The position numbers were made by a program, and so were the translations under genes. From NCBI GenBank assembly GCA_020630435.1, contig JAHDBJ010000009.1, positions 78,525-142,524 on the forward strand: a stretch of DNA of 64,000 nucleotides, given 5' to 3'. The notes under the pieces are model-generated. The model ran no database searches, was not told the DNA's origin, and saw nothing but the letters and a program-made list of their open reading frames with translations. This DNA comes from Saprospiraceae bacterium. GTDB taxonomy: Bacteria > Bacteroidota > Bacteroidia > Chitinophagales > Saprospiraceae. This document shows positions 16,495 through 25,345 of the stretch, piece by piece. The number at the start of each line of letters is the position of its first letter. The first letter of the stretch is position 1.

Positions 16495-17184
16495 TTATAC
16501 AATTTGCTGCCTAATTTCTACTTCTTTATTATAATATTTTAAAAAGTCCTTAGAAGGAAGGTTCATTTTTTTCTTAGGAAGCCTTAAGACATCCACCTTA
16601 TTTTTATGGTAGACAATGATAATGCCGATACCTCGAAATTTACAAATTGCTTCTAAGTTTTTTCGTTTAGTTGCGGAGACTTCTTTATAACTATCATTAG
16701 AAAATGCTAACCATTGTTCGTTAGCAGGATATTGACCAACCTGATTGACAACATCTACTACTTTATGTTTATAACTTTTTCGGGTTACAAAACCATAGAT
16801 AAAACTACTCAATACAAAAACATTAAAGGGGATAAGAAACTGCCAGAAGCCATCATCCATTTTATATATTGCAAATAAAGAGCCACTAAGAATGCAGATT
16901 AATAAGCCAGCCCAAAGGCTATTTTTAATCCACAGTTTATCATCTCGATAAGGCTTCATAGCAGGTAAGGTTTTATAAGATTTTGCTTCCATCGATACAA
17001 CATAAGTTCCCCATATAGGACGCTTGAAGGCTAATAAACCATCAGCCCGTTTTCCGCCATATTGTTTTTTAGTGTAAACTTCTGATTTTGCAAATATTTT
17101 TTTTCTTTTTGCTTTAGGACGATATAGTTTTTCAAGCTGCTTTAAAGCTATTTCCTGAACAGTAATTTCAAGTAGGCGAGGCAT
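16495..17184 (-). CDS. Membrane protein with PD-(D/E)XK nuclease-like signature
   Basis: The 229-residue product has no family that I can name. Residues 40-70 read GGKRADGLLAF, then YVVSMEAKS: an Asp (48) followed 18 residues later by Glu-x-Lys (66-68), as in the catalytic core of restriction-like nucleases. Two membrane spans follow (about 89-107 and 114-133), then a second soluble segment with NEQWLAFSNDSY and FRGIGIIIVYHKNKV, which resembles the terminal strands of the same fold. So the core may be split by a membrane hairpin. The ATG at 17184 is preferred over TTG at 17217. It is encoded alone between lpxC and the CHAT gene. A sorting or non-nuclease role is equally possible. Confidence 0.6.
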   Translation of the reverse strand: MPRLLEITVQEIALKQLEKLYRPKAKRKKIFAKSEVYTKKQYGGKRADGLLAFKRPIWGTYVVSMEAKSYKTLPAMKPYRDDKLWIKNSLWAGLLICILSGSLFAIYKMDDGFWQFLIPFNVFVLSSFIYGFVTRKSYKHKVVDVVNQVGQYPANEQWLAFSNDSYKEVSATKRKNLEAICKFRGIGIIIVYHKNKVDVLRLPKKKMNLPSKDFLKYYNKEVEIRQQIV

Positions 17185-17334
17185 TGAGAGGTTTTGACTT
17201 TTGTAAGAATGCAGCAAGATAATTATTTTTTATTCAATGATAAGTATGTGAACATTTTATTTGAAATAATTAACTGAAAAATAACTACTGATTATCAAAG
17301 ATTTAACAAAAATTATTTATATCATTTTTTAGAT

Positions 17335-20193
17335 TCATTTACTTAGATGTTTTTTAAATATAAAAAAGGAAAGTAAACACAGTAACCCAATTGCTAAAAA
17401 TAAGCAATAGTCTATGAGTAGATTTGAAGAAATATTTGGATAGGTATCTCCTATAAGCACAAAGTTAGACCAGAAAAATGGGTGTGTTATAATACCAGCA
17501 TTTTGTTCTAAATATTCTTTCTTGGCAAGATATAGGGCATCAGTTTTGGTTTTTCCATCGTTCAATTTTTTAAAAAAAGTTTCTATGATCGATGCCGTAG
17601 AACTATCTTCTGCTTTCCACATACTCATAATCGTATTTGGACAACCTGTATAGGTAAAGGCTCTAGCAATACTCATGACACCTTCTCCTTGAATAAAATG
17701 CCCTTCTCCTGTACTACAAGCACTCAAGACTACCAGTTCAGCATTCAGTTTCATGCTATAAAGTTCATAGATATTTAAATAGTTATCTTCTAGTTGATTT
17801 TTTTTAGGTGTAAAAATCATTTTAGACTGAAGGGGATTGAGATCATCTACAAAAGCGTGCATAGCAAGGTGTAGTATTTTATAGTTTGGGGCATATTGTT
17901 TGAAGTTTTGTTCGTTTGCTTGTTCTCCTAGCCATACATCTCCCTGAAAAATAGTATTGGTGTTTTTGACTTCATCTTTATTGGCTTTTAGTTCGCCTAA
18001 ATCATCCCTTAAAGAAAGTACAGAACGGCTGGTTGTTAAAGTATCGTCTTCAAAGCCTTTATAACTAGGAGCAATGCCTAAATAGGGGCGTAGTGTTTCT
18101 TTTTTTTTCGTAAAATGATGAGACAATGAAGCGGAATAGCTGTATTGAATAGGGGCTAGTCGTAGCAAGTAAGGGAGGTTTTTATAATCTCTATAGGAAA
18201 GATCGGCTTCTTCCGTTAGTAATGCTTCAAAAGGAATGAAATTAAGCCATCTATCAGGGATAATTGTCAGTTCTACTTTTTTTTCTAATAGTTTATCTTG
18301 AATATTTTTAGAAAATAATTTATTGAAAACATCATGTGCATTAATAGCGTAATCCTCATAAGCGGCTTGAGGTTGCTCTGTAATATAATTTATATCAGAA
18401 ATACCTTTTCGTATTGCTTGAATCTTGTGCTTGAATCTTGAATCAATAGGCAAACTTTGAACAGTAAAATTATTTTTTTCTATAATAAACGAATACAAGC
18501 TACTATCAGAAACAAAGTATTCAATTAAGATTTGATTTGAGCGTAATTTTTCTTGAATTTCATTGATAGTCGTAATATTGGTATCGTATTTATATTGATA
18601 ATATTGAGGATGATTTTCTTCTAGTTTCCTAATATACTTTTGTAATTTTTGTTTTGAATCTAGTAGACTTTTTCGGATCTCTACATTGTCTTCATAGGAA
18701 AGTTCTAGCTCTTTTTCATAAATAAGGTTTTGTTGTCTTTTAATGGTCATAGAGATACTGTCGGGAAGACTAGCAATTTCTTTTGCTTGGTTTTCTCTTA
18801 ATACATCCATTAATAAAATGGCTTTGCTTTTTTCGGAAAAATGGAAAGCTGTTTTTTTATCGCCTAATTCATAAGCCGTTTCAATCGCTTTAACATAAAT
18901 GGGATGTACTTTCTCTCTCCAAAACAACTTCGAACCTTCTTCATGATGCTCAAAACGGATTTGATCAATAAGTTTATCCACCAGCAAATAAATATCCAAA
19001 GCAGCTTCTAGGTGTTTTGGATTTTTGGTATCTTTATACCAAGCTTTAAATGCTCTAGCTTTTGAAGGCAAGTAGATCAGTAAATCTGTTTTTTCACCTA
19101 TAATAATTTCTTGCTCAAAGTTCGGATTCCTAAAAATGGAAGTATCTCGAAAATTAACAGTATTATTGATGATAGTAAGTTGGTAATTTTTAAGTGCCTT
19201 AGGATAGTCGCCCTGAAAATAATACAGGTCGCCATATTTATCATATAGGTTAGAGTACTCAAAATTATAGTTTGTTTCGTAGACTTTAGTACAAATGTCA
19301 AAAGCAATATCTAGATTTTTTTTTGCTTTTTTATATTGTTGAAGTTCAATCTCCGTATACGCTAGGTTGTGATAATTGGTATAGTTAACATCTGAATAAA
19401 AATCATTATACTTTTCATATTCCTTGGTAGCTTTTTTGTAGAGTTCTAGGCTCTTTTTTTTATCTATGGTACTCCAAATATCTGCAAGATTTGTTAGTAC
19501 AACAGGCTTTATACTTATATTTTCCGTTGTTATATTTTGTAAAGTTTGTTCAAGTAATTGTATGGCTTCTTCGCTTTTTCCATAGTAATTAAGAGAGAGT
19601 GCTTTACCATTGGTACTGCTAATCATTAATCGTTCATCACCTATTTTTTTAAAAATTTGCCGTGCCAACTCATAATTGTGGATAGCAAGTTTATAATCAC
19701 TTTGACTAAAATATATATCTGCTAAGGCTAAATAAACAATGGCGATATAAAAGGGTTTATCTGTATGATGTTTATCACGTATGTCTTGGGTTTTTAGGAT
19801 GTATTTTAAGGCTTCATTATATCGACCTAAGTTTTCATAATAACTTCCGATATTGAATAAACTTTTGGTAATATTTAGGTGATGAGGAGGATGTAACTGG
19901 TATTTAATATCAAGAGACTTTTGTGTTATTTCTATTGATTTTGTATAACGATTGTAGTAAAAATATTCTTTACCTAATTCATGGAAAATATCAGCTAATA
20001 TGGAATCTTGTATGAAATTGCGCTTGGGATGTTTTAGAAGAAGTGTCTCTATTTTTGCTTCGGTTTCATTAGGTTCAATTTCTGCTATATTATCAACGAT
20101 TTGGATGAGCATACTATCTATAGAGACATCCTGTGCTTTGCTAGAATAGTGTGTTACAAAAAAAAAAGTACAGCTTATAAATAGGAGTTTCAT
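17335..20193 (-). CDS. Exported TPR-CHAT (caspase-like) protein
   Basis: This 952-residue protein has a signal peptide (MKLLFISC..SSKAQ), a tetratricopeptide region of about eight repeats (roughly residues 45-400), a coiled-coil linker (about 460-560), and a C-terminal CHAT domain with the expected His in LHLAMHAF (His779) and Cys in LSACSTGEG (Cys826), followed by GVMSIARAF. A membrane span near the C-terminus (about 925-945) with basic residues after it suggests anchoring, with the protease domain outside the cytoplasm. The ATG at 20193 is used; the longer TTG-started frame would overlap the upstream subtilisin gene and bury the signal peptide. It lies 52 bases downstream of that protease gene, probably in one operon. 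Confidence 0.9.
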   Translation of the reverse strand: MKLLFISCTFFFVTHYSSKAQDVSIDSMLIQIVDNIAEIEPNETEAKIETLLLKHPKRNFIQDSILADIFHELGKEYFYYNRYTKSIEITQKSLDIKYQLHPPHHLNITKSLFNIGSYYENLGRYNEALKYILKTQDIRDKHHTDKPFYIAIVYLALADIYFSQSDYKLAIHNYELARQIFKKIGDERLMISSTNGKALSLNYYGKSEEAIQLLEQTLQNITTENISIKPVVLTNLADIWSTIDKKKSLELYKKATKEYEKYNDFYSDVNYTNYHNLAYTEIELQQYKKAKKNLDIAFDICTKVYETNYNFEYSNLYDKYGDLYYFQGDYPKALKNYQLTIINNTVNFRDTSIFRNPNFEQEIIIGEKTDLLIYLPSKARAFKAWYKDTKNPKHLEAALDIYLLVDKLIDQIRFEHHEEGSKLFWREKVHPIYVKAIETAYELGDKKTAFHFSEKSKAILLMDVLRENQAKEIASLPDSISMTIKRQQNLIYEKELELSYEDNVEIRKSLLDSKQKLQKYIRKLEENHPQYYQYKYDTNITTINEIQEKLRSNQILIEYFVSDSSLYSFIIEKNNFTVQSLPIDSRFKHKIQAIRKGISDINYITEQPQAAYEDYAINAHDVFNKLFSKNIQDKLLEKKVELTIIPDRWLNFIPFEALLTEEADLSYRDYKNLPYLLRLAPIQYSYSASLSHHFTKKKETLRPYLGIAPSYKGFEDDTLTTSRSVLSLRDDLGELKANKDEVKNTNTIFQGDVWLGEQANEQNFKQYAPNYKILHLAMHAFVDDLNPLQSKMIFTPKKNQLEDNYLNIYELYSMKLNAELVVLSACSTGEGHFIQGEGVMSIARAFTYTGCPNTIMSMWKAEDSSTASIIETFFKKLNDGKTKTDALYLAKKEYLEQNAGIITHPFFWSNFVLIGDTYPNISSNLLIDYCLFLAIGLLCLLSFFIFKKHLSK

Positions 20194-20245
20194 CGTTTTA
20201 GTTATATTGAAATGATGAAACTCCTTACAAGGAATAGATATTGTC

Positions 20246-23200
20246 TTATTTATATAAAAATTTAAATACTTGTTCATTACCTTGGATTAATACTCTTCCA
20301 AGATAAATACCTTTTGCTAAACGAGCAAGGTCAATACTTTTAATTGTGCCTTTTTCGCCTTCAAGCGGGTAGCTTAACCATAATTTACCAGTTGTATCAT
20401 ATATCTCCAGAACTCCTTCACTATAAGAACCTCTAAAGACAATATCTAGGCTTTGTTCCGTCGTATTGCTTAAAATAGAGATTGCGCTTTCAATTTCATT
20501 AATTTTAACACGCTCAACATTCGAATAAATTTCGTCTTCTGAGCTGATGGCTTTGATACGATAAAAACGCTCCCCATCAAGACCATGAGGACACCAGTCA
20601 ATGAATTGATAATTATTTTGGGATAGGTTATTAGCCTCGACAAAGCCTATTTTTGAAAAGGTTATATTGTCAGCAGAACCTTCAACATCAAACCCCAATA
20701 TGTCGATTTCAAATTGTGTTTCCCAATCCAAAATTACTCTGTCAGAAGTAGGATTGGCGTTTAATCCAATAAATTGTATCGGCTCGTAAAGGTATTTAGG
20801 AAGTCGTCCATTCGTACTACATTTGCCCTCTAAGGAAGTAGGGAATTGGAGACGAGCAAAAATACTGTCTTTTAATTGTTGATAATTCAAATCAGGATAT
20901 TCTATCAATAAGCGTGCTGCAAAGCCTGTTACATAAGCTGTAGACATCGACGTTCCATTAAGGGATATGGTATCGGTATAAAAACTAGGAATGTCAGCAC
21001 CCAATGCGGCTAGATCTATGTGTTCAAAGCCATAATTAGAAAAATCAGGAATACTATCTTTATCATCAACAGCCATGACTGCTACGATGTGGTCGTGATC
21101 ATATGCCGCAGGATAGAAAAGGATAGAATCTTTAAGCTCTTGGTTGCGATTTCCTGCAGAGGTGAAAAACAAAAAGTCATCGGTTCGCTGTTCAATGGTA
21201 TCTAGCTTTAAGGCATTGTATAATATTGTAGAGGGTTCTCCTTGATAGCTCCAACTAGCATTCATTAATTTAGCGCCTTTTTCTTTCGCATAATAAACAC
21301 CACATACGCTTTCAAAAAGACTTCCCCAACCACCAGCGTCATGTGTTTTGATAGGGATGAGGTCAATATCACTTGAACCTAATCCTTGTGCGACCAATCG
21401 TCCGATATTACTACCATGTCGATTATAGTGATCATCATCAGGGTGCGCTGATTTATCCGTAACATACATTCCGTATTCGTCATTTTCGTAACAATTGCCA
21501 TCATTGTCATTTCCTTCTTCATCGGGATTTTCCCAGCGAAGTGGATAGAGGACAGCACTTTCGTCAAAAACATCTAGTCCTGAATCGAGGATAGCAATCT
21601 TTACACCTTCACTTTCACGGTTGCTCAGGTAGTTATAATACGATTGATTACTAGGAGAACGATACGATTTACTAGGCATTCCGTCTGTATTGACGATGTA
21701 ATTAAAATCACATCCATTTAGCCTATTTTTTCGCTCTCTTGCTCTTCGCCGTTTTGTATTGTCATCATGTACATTTTGTGTTTCACCATCGATTTCTAAT
21801 TGTATGAAACTTGGAATTTCCCAGAGTTCGATCTGTTGTCCACACATACAAGAATCTAATACTGTAGCATTGAATTCTTCTCGAATGATTTGTTTAGCCT
21901 CCCAGTCATACAGAGGCTGTGCAAATTGTACGACATATTGATTAGGGTAGTATAAACCGCCTAAGCTGTCAATGCCATAGACGTATGTTTCTACTAATAT
22001 GGAAGTGTTGATGATTCCAGGAACAATTGTATTATTTACTTTATAATAGTAATCCCCTCGGTCTGTTGTAGTGACGGTATCAATTTTTAAAAAGGGTTCT
22101 TGAGATCTTTTCAATAAATTATTGTCATTATCCTTATACCACCAATAATATGTACTATCTCCTCCTACGTCTGTTGCGGTAAAAGTATAGGTGCTGTCGA
22201 TATAGGTACGACCTATTCTAGTATTTTCATCTACATAGAATAATTCTTGCGCTTCTATAAATAAAGAATCGAGTGTTTGGGTTTTATAACTAGTTTTAAA
22301 ACCAGGGTTTCCTGAATTAGGATGGTTAAAAATCTTTTCGAGTTCAGCAAAATTTAAATTATTGTCATTACAATTGTACTCTAATAAATTCGGAGCATTG
22401 GACAAGTCAGGAATACTTTTAAGACCTAAATTAGAAAGTACAACGGTTGTAAGTTTTGTTAAGTTTTCTAGCCCATATATTGTATCTTGTTTTAAGGGAT
22501 TATTGTTACAACGTAAGACTTCAAGGTTTTCTAAGTTGGAAAAATCTGGCAGATAACATAGACTATTTTGCTGAATTTGTAATTCTACTAATGTTGCAAT
22601 ATTCTCTACGCCAAGTAGTGTGTCTAGGTTGTTTTCATGACATTCTAATTTCATTAAGTTCGTGAGATTTTGTAGTCCATTTAATTCAGAAAGATTATTT
22701 GTTGAGCATATTAGTTCTTTTAACGACGTAAGGTTGGATAAATCGGGTAATTCCATTAGTCCAAGATTGCTACAACTGAGTTCTGTTAAGTTGAGATTAG
22801 CATCTAAGCCTTTTAGGTTAGTAATTTGGGTATTGTTGCAATTAAGTGTTTTCAATAAGGGAAATGTACTTAAATCCGGTAAGGCGTCTATACTCGTATT
22901 CTGAATGGTTAATGTTTTTAAATTAACAAGATTTTGAAGTCCTTCAATCTTTTTGAGGTTATAATTATTTTCACATCTCAGTGTTTCTAAATTGATTAAA
23001 TTAGATAAATCAGGAAGGCTGTCGAGCTCATTGGTAAAACAGACTAATGTTTTAAGAGCGGATAAAAATTCAATATTCTGAATAGAAGTCAAACTATTGT
23101 CTGATATATTAAGACTCTTAAGACTGGTTAGATTAGAAAAAGAGCTGGGCAATACACCTATCAAATTATTATCATTAAGGTTAAGTGCATTTATTCTTGT

Positions 23201-23398
23201 ACCATTAGAAGTTAGTCTAACACCTCGCCATGTGTTAATTGGGGCATTCGTTAACCAATTTGTACTATTTGACCAAAATTCACCTCCCGTATTATGATAG
23301 AAATCGACCAATGCTAGAGAATCGGTCGTTAGATTATACTGTGCTTGAATACTGATGTATAGACTAGTAAAAAAATAAAGGAACAGTGTTTTTTTCAT
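20246..23398 (-). CDS. Secreted leucine-rich-repeat subtilisin-like protease with T9SS domain
   Basis: The 1050-residue protein has a signal peptide (residues 1-19), a leucine-rich-repeat array (about 60-350, repeats of the LPDLSNLTNLKxLxCxxN type), a beta-sandwich or PKD-like segment (about 385-470), and a peptidase S8 domain with the complete triad: Asp605 in AILDSGLD, His661 in NRHGSNIG, Ser817 in NGTSMS, plus the oxyanion Asn in SAGN. A fibronectin-like segment and a C-terminal type IX sorting domain (about 985-1050, ending KGIYLGRVLIQGNEQVFKFLYK-like) follow. It should be secreted to the cell surface. An Arg-rich KRRRARERK stretch before the catalytic domain may be a propeptide site. It precedes the TPR-CHAT gene. 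Confidence 0.93.
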   Translation of the reverse strand: MKKTLFLYFFTSLYISIQAQYNLTTDSLALVDFYHNTGGEFWSNSTNWLTNAPINTWRGVRLTSNGTRINALNLNDNNLIGVLPSSFSNLTSLKSLNISDNSLTSIQNIEFLSALKTLVCFTNELDSLPDLSNLINLETLRCENNYNLKKIEGLQNLVNLKTLTIQNTSIDALPDLSTFPLLKTLNCNNTQITNLKGLDANLNLTELSCSNLGLMELPDLSNLTSLKELICSTNNLSELNGLQNLTNLMKLECHENNLDTLLGVENIATLVELQIQQNSLCYLPDFSNLENLEVLRCNNNPLKQDTIYGLENLTKLTTVVLSNLGLKSIPDLSNAPNLLEYNCNDNNLNFAELEKIFNHPNSGNPGFKTSYKTQTLDSLFIEAQELFYVDENTRIGRTYIDSTYTFTATDVGGDSTYYWWYKDNDNNLLKRSQEPFLKIDTVTTTDRGDYYYKVNNTIVPGIINTSILVETYVYGIDSLGGLYYPNQYVVQFAQPLYDWEAKQIIREEFNATVLDSCMCGQQIELWEIPSFIQLEIDGETQNVHDDNTKRRRARERKNRLNGCDFNYIVNTDGMPSKSYRSPSNQSYYNYLSNRESEGVKIAILDSGLDVFDESAVLYPLRWENPDEEGNDNDGNCYENDEYGMYVTDKSAHPDDDHYNRHGSNIGRLVAQGLGSSDIDLIPIKTHDAGGWGSLFESVCGVYYAKEKGAKLMNASWSYQGEPSTILYNALKLDTIEQRTDDFLFFTSAGNRNQELKDSILFYPAAYDHDHIVAVMAVDDKDSIPDFSNYGFEHIDLAALGADIPSFYTDTISLNGTSMSTAYVTGFAARLLIEYPDLNYQQLKDSIFARLQFPTSLEGKCSTNGRLPKYLYEPIQFIGLNANPTSDRVILDWETQFEIDILGFDVEGSADNITFSKIGFVEANNLSQNNYQFIDWCPHGLDGERFYRIKAISSEDEIYSNVERVKINEIESAISILSNTTEQSLDIVFRGSYSEGVLEIYDTTGKLWLSYPLEGEKGTIKSIDLARLAKGIYLGRVLIQGNEQVFKFLYK

Positions 23399-23730
23399 GC
23401 TTTAAAGATTAATTTATGAGATTACATGGTTTATAAACGATTAAAAAGTTTCCTCAGATAATAAAATTAAGGACAAGTTTCTATTTAATAATATTTTAGG
23501 AGGTATTTAATGTAACCACTAATTTTTTTTGCATAAAAAATATAGTTATTAGAAGAAGTATATTGTAAAGTTAATACATCAAAGAAATTAGGGTATTGAA
23601 TAATAAGAAATTTAATTGGTTTTATGATTTTTTAATAAAAATGCATCATTTCTGTAACACAATGATGTTTCAAAGTATAAAGGAGTAAGCAATCAATTTG
23701 ATATTTTATTACTCAAAAAAAAATCATAGA
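23399..23730. other. AT-rich divergent intergenic region, no gene seen
   Basis: This 332-base stretch separates the divergent subtilisin gene and the secreted-protein gene at 23731. It is very AT-rich. The only structure noticed is a short inverted repeat, CATCAT and ATGATG (about 23643-23667), upstream of the plus-strand gene. No reading frame looks real and no convincing promoter pair was found. Confidence 0.5.
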
Positions 23731-25092
23731 ATGAAAAAGCTAATTTCAATTTCATTATTCACAATACTATTCTTATCAATATTCAATGTTTCGGAAGCAC
23801 AGATTCGTATTCCTAAGATACCCCGAAATCCTAAAATCCCCAAAACACCAATTCCTAGAGTTCCTCCTATTCAAAACTTTACAGATGTTACAGGAGTTTA
23901 CAGGGGAGAAAGAGGAATTTATATTTATATGAAAAAAATAGGCTATAATGAAGTCTATGGGTTGATTGAATGGGACTATGCTGCGGTTGTATTTAAAGGA
24001 AAAATAGAGAAAAGAGGAGATAATGAAGTGATCGTTAATCAGTATTTCCCCGTACCAAAAGGGAATTCGATAAATTCAACAGAAGGCTATCGTGTATCCA
24101 TAGGAAATATTTATATTAAAAATAGTGGTAGGACGGTAGCATTTACACATACTTTTGAAAGTTTCAGACAAAATTATGAGTTAAATAAAACAACGAGCAG
24201 AAGTTTTTACCCCTCTAAAGACGACAGTGGATTTACAGGACCTTCGGGGGCAGGGTTTACAGGAACATGGGAATGTAACGATGGAGGTCGATATTATATG
24301 TATCAAAAATCTGGGACTAGAGGTGATGAGCCTAACTTGGTCTGGTTTGGAGAGTCCGCTAATACCCGTACGCCAGGTTTTACGAATATTTTTGTAGGGA
24401 AGGTAAGGAGAACAACGACACCACCAGATGAGTTTGGGCAACGTCGATCGGTTTATGAAATTAAAGGAAAATATGTCGATATTCCTAAGGGAAGAGCAAG
24501 TGGGAAAGGAGAGTTAACACTACGAGGTGATTGGTGGAATCTAGGAAGAACGGCTGTTGTTGGAGGCTTTGGTGGAAGTACTTGGCGAAAAAATAGAGAT
24601 TTGGAAGTGAATATTCAGCGTTTAGAAGCTATTTCCCCAGATGCCTGTGGTTCTATGGATTTCTTTGGATACACGACAATTGGCGCAGATAGAAAAAATT
24701 ATGGTGTGAGTGAAGGAAACGATATTCGACCCAATTGGAAGCACCGTGCAAAATGGGAATATGATCGTTATGGAATGGTAAATATAAGTATTGTTTTAAA
24801 AGATGATGATGACTTTGGTTGTGGAGGAGGAGATGACAAAGTAGATATAAATCCACAGCCAGGAAGCGATGATAATATAAGGGCTTTGGGATTATTTTTA
24901 GCGATTGATAGCCAAGGACATATTTATCAGAAAAAACTAGATGGTACTAGGGGAGATAAAATTGGAAGAGTAGGACAAGCAATAGAGATGCGAGGGAATT
25001 CTTGCTCTACAGCATGGAACGATCCATCTTCTGGAAACTCCGACGAAGAGTGCGCTAAAATCACCTTTAAGATTGACTATGTTTTTGAGTAA
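23731..25092 (+). CDS. Secreted protein of unknown function
   Basis: The 453-residue protein has a signal peptide (residues 1-24, ending SEAQ), a Pro/Ile-rich linker (IRIPKIPRNPKIPKTP), and two successive beta-rich segments: one starting FTDVTGVYRGERG and one starting FTGTWECNDGGRYYMYQ. Both contain a strand, then an F-GK/R motif, then a VPKG or IPKG turn, which suggests a duplicated fold. The C-terminal third has an acidic, Gly-rich loop (KDDDDFGCGGGDDK) and a final domain starting at LFLAIDSQGHIYQ. I cannot name the family. The ATG at 23731 is used since the longer frame starts with TTG. The last 73 codons and the 3' flank are duplicated at 28695-29008. Confidence 0.8.
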   Translation: MKKLISISLFTILFLSIFNVSEAQIRIPKIPRNPKIPKTPIPRVPPIQNFTDVTGVYRGERGIYIYMKKIGYNEVYGLIEWDYAAVVFKGKIEKRGDNEVIVNQYFPVPKGNSINSTEGYRVSIGNIYIKNSGRTVAFTHTFESFRQNYELNKTTSRSFYPSKDDSGFTGPSGAGFTGTWECNDGGRYYMYQKSGTRGDEPNLVWFGESANTRTPGFTNIFVGKVRRTTTPPDEFGQRRSVYEIKGKYVDIPKGRASGKGELTLRGDWWNLGRTAVVGGFGGSTWRKNRDLEVNIQRLEAISPDACGSMDFFGYTTIGADRKNYGVSEGNDIRPNWKHRAKWEYDRYGMVNISIVLKDDDDFGCGGGDDKVDINPQPGSDDNIRALGLFLAIDSQGHIYQKKLDGTRGDKIGRVGQAIEMRGNSCSTAWNDPSSGNSDEECAKITFKIDYVFE

Positions 25093-25180
25093 TATTCTAT
25101 TTTAAAAGACCTATAATAGGAAATAGGCAAAACAAAAACTGTCTGCATATCCAAGTTTTTGACTTGTGAAATGTAGACAG
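24873..25180 (+). repeat. Direct repeat copy 1: 3' end and terminator stem of the secreted-protein gene
   Basis: This segment recurs at 28695-29003 with five base differences in the coding 219 bases and no indel there (constant offset of 3822). Similarity continues past the stop through a terminator stem and ends at GTAGACAG (25173-25180). In this copy the T run expected after the stem is replaced by the 25180-25325 element. Confidence 0.9.
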
Positions 25181-25325
25181 GGACATTCAGCAGTAAGTAC
25201 AAAGGATTCCCATAACAACCTAAGCCGTCATGGGAATCCTTTGTACTTACTGCTGTAATATGCCGACATGAAAATACCAACTATTTACTTCTTTTTCAAA
25301 GGGTTAAACTACTGCTGAACAGCCC
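25180..25325. mobile_element. Small palindromic MITE-like element in a terminator
   Basis: The ends (GGGACATTCAGCAG at left; complement of right end GGGCTGTTCAGCAG) are inverted repeats matching at 11 of 14 positions, and TAGACA(G) occurs immediately outside both (25174-25180 and 25326-25332), as a target duplication would. Inside lies a perfect 26-bp inverted repeat (25188-25213 and 25230-25255) with a 16-nt loop. There is no coding capacity. The duplicated copy of the gene end at 28957-29009 has an intact T run at this point, which supports insertion. After the second TAGACAG the sequence does not match the intact copy, so the history is not clean. Confidence 0.55.
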
Positions 25326-25345
25326 TAGACAGTCCCATTATTTCC

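Noticed and set aside
20194..20277. N-terminal extension of the CHAT protein
   Set aside because: It starts with TTG, overlaps the upstream protease gene and would bury the signal peptide.
25188..25255. Possible integron attC site
   Set aside because: The stem is a perfect 26-bp palindrome without the bulged bases and RYYYAAC/GTTRRRY core sites of attC, and no integrase or cassette array is present.
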